DNA of 64,000 bases from Glandiceps talaboti (lineage: Eukaryota; Hemichordata; Enteropneusta; Spengelidae): positions 11,036,501 through 11,100,500 of the forward strand of contig NC_135566.1 in NCBI RefSeq assembly GCF_964340395.1, in the 5' to 3' direction. Under the pieces are notes generated by a model. That model saw nothing but the letters and a program-made list of their open reading frames with translations, made no database searches and was not told where the DNA came from. Made by a program: the position numbers and the translations under genes. Of this stretch, positions 63,377 to 64,000 are shown one piece after another. Positions within the stretch are counted from its first letter, which is position 1. Each line of letters starts with the position of its first letter.

Positions 63377-63975
63377 ACGAGTATAAAGTTGGCGTCAGAT
63401 TCAGATTCAGATTCAGCTAGCGTCATATTGAGCGTCATATTGAGCGTCAGATAGCCTCAGATCCGAAGACACCCGACGGACTCAATCATACCTGAAATAA
63501 TACTGTTGAGACTACAGGGAAAGATTCCGTTTCACAGCCTTTTGATGGAAGTTGGAATGTCTCTGCTTGCACAATTTTTATTTGGGAAAAATATGTGAAA
63601 TAGAGTTGAAATACTTGCAACAGAGACATTGATAGCCCCAAGTTCAGCCACTGTATGTTCGTTGGTTGATATGTTTTGCCAATAATGTCATGGTGTCAGT
63701 AAAAGCCGGGAGTAAAAGCTAAGTTTACATGTGTAATATGTTGTCATTTTTAAAAATTTGAATTTAAAATTTAAAAATTGTGCAAGCAGAGACATTCCAT
63801 CGTCCATCAAAATGTTGTGAAGCAGAGTCTTTCCATGTAGTCTCAACAGTATTATTTCAGTTTTGATTGAGTCCGTCGGGTGTCATCGGATCTGAGGCTA
63901 TCTGACGCTGAATCTGACGCTCAATATGACGCTAGCTGAATCTGAATCTGAATCTGACGCCAACTTTATACTCGT
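63377..63975. mobile_element. Complete foldback DNA transposon with 9-bp target-site duplication
   Basis: 599 bp with terminal inverted repeats of more than 200 bp, beginning ACGAGTATAAAGTTGGCG and carrying several GATTCA and GCGTCA(G/T)AT repeats. It is flanked on both sides by CGATCAATG (63368-63376 and 63976-63984). A 9-bp duplication and long inverted repeats fit a non-autonomous Mutator-like (MULE) element. There is no transposase. Confidence 0.8.
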
Positions 63976-64000
63976 CGATCAATGGCAATATTTCGTAATA

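Overview
This is an intron-rich metazoan window, AT-rich and heavily loaded with repeats. No prokaryotic gene organisation is present: coding information sits in short exons with GT-AG boundaries that I joined by reading frame. Four multi-exon protein genes can be reconstructed. PHKG, the phosphorylase kinase catalytic subunit, is on the minus strand (6979-28446). KMT5A/SETD8, the histone H4K20 methyltransferase, is on the minus strand (34679-39667). A RILP-like gene closest to RILPL1 is on the plus strand (40376-49834). TMED2, a p24-family cargo receptor, is on the minus strand (57826-62614). From memory, KMT5A, RILPL2/RILPL1 and TMED2 are also neighbours on human 12q24.31, so the right half looks like an old bilaterian gene block. 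Ngaro and Penelope retroelements, a single RILP-like gene and the low GC suggest a marine invertebrate, probably a deuterostome; the sequence does not settle the phylum.

Layout. 1-6.9 kb: no gene found, only short non-autonomous repeats. 7.0-28.4 kb: PHKG in ten coding exons. Its roughly 10-kb first coding intron (18.1-28.3 kb) holds a damaged Ngaro tyrosine-recombinase retrotransposon with complete A1-B1-A2-B2 split repeats, and a fragment of a Penelope-like element whose inverted arms each carry a complete-looking hammerhead ribozyme. The same intron has a nearly 200-bp AT microsatellite. A 61-bp satellite lies just upstream of the coding start. 28.5-34.6 kb: intergenic repeats and a candidate PHKG 5' non-coding exon. 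34.7-39.7 kb: KMT5A, with a 64-bp duplication that doubles a splice donor inside the SET-domain region. 39.7-40.4 kb: a bidirectional promoter region. 40.4-49.8 kb: RILPL. 49.9-57.8 kb: converging 3' regions, with a palindrome carrying two CTCF-type motifs. 57.8-62.6 kb: TMED2, containing two equal-length, homologous alternative exons 59 bp apart. 62.9-63.2 kb: an unassigned candidate exon. 63.4-64.0 kb: a complete foldback DNA element with a 9-bp target-site duplication.

The four genes do not form a pathway: PHKG acts in glycogen breakdown, KMT5A in chromatin and the cell cycle, RILPL in Rab-dependent membrane and ciliary traffic, and TMED2 in early secretory traffic. The most interesting points are the TMED2 alternative exon pair, the KMT5A donor duplication and the ribozyme-bearing Penelope arms.
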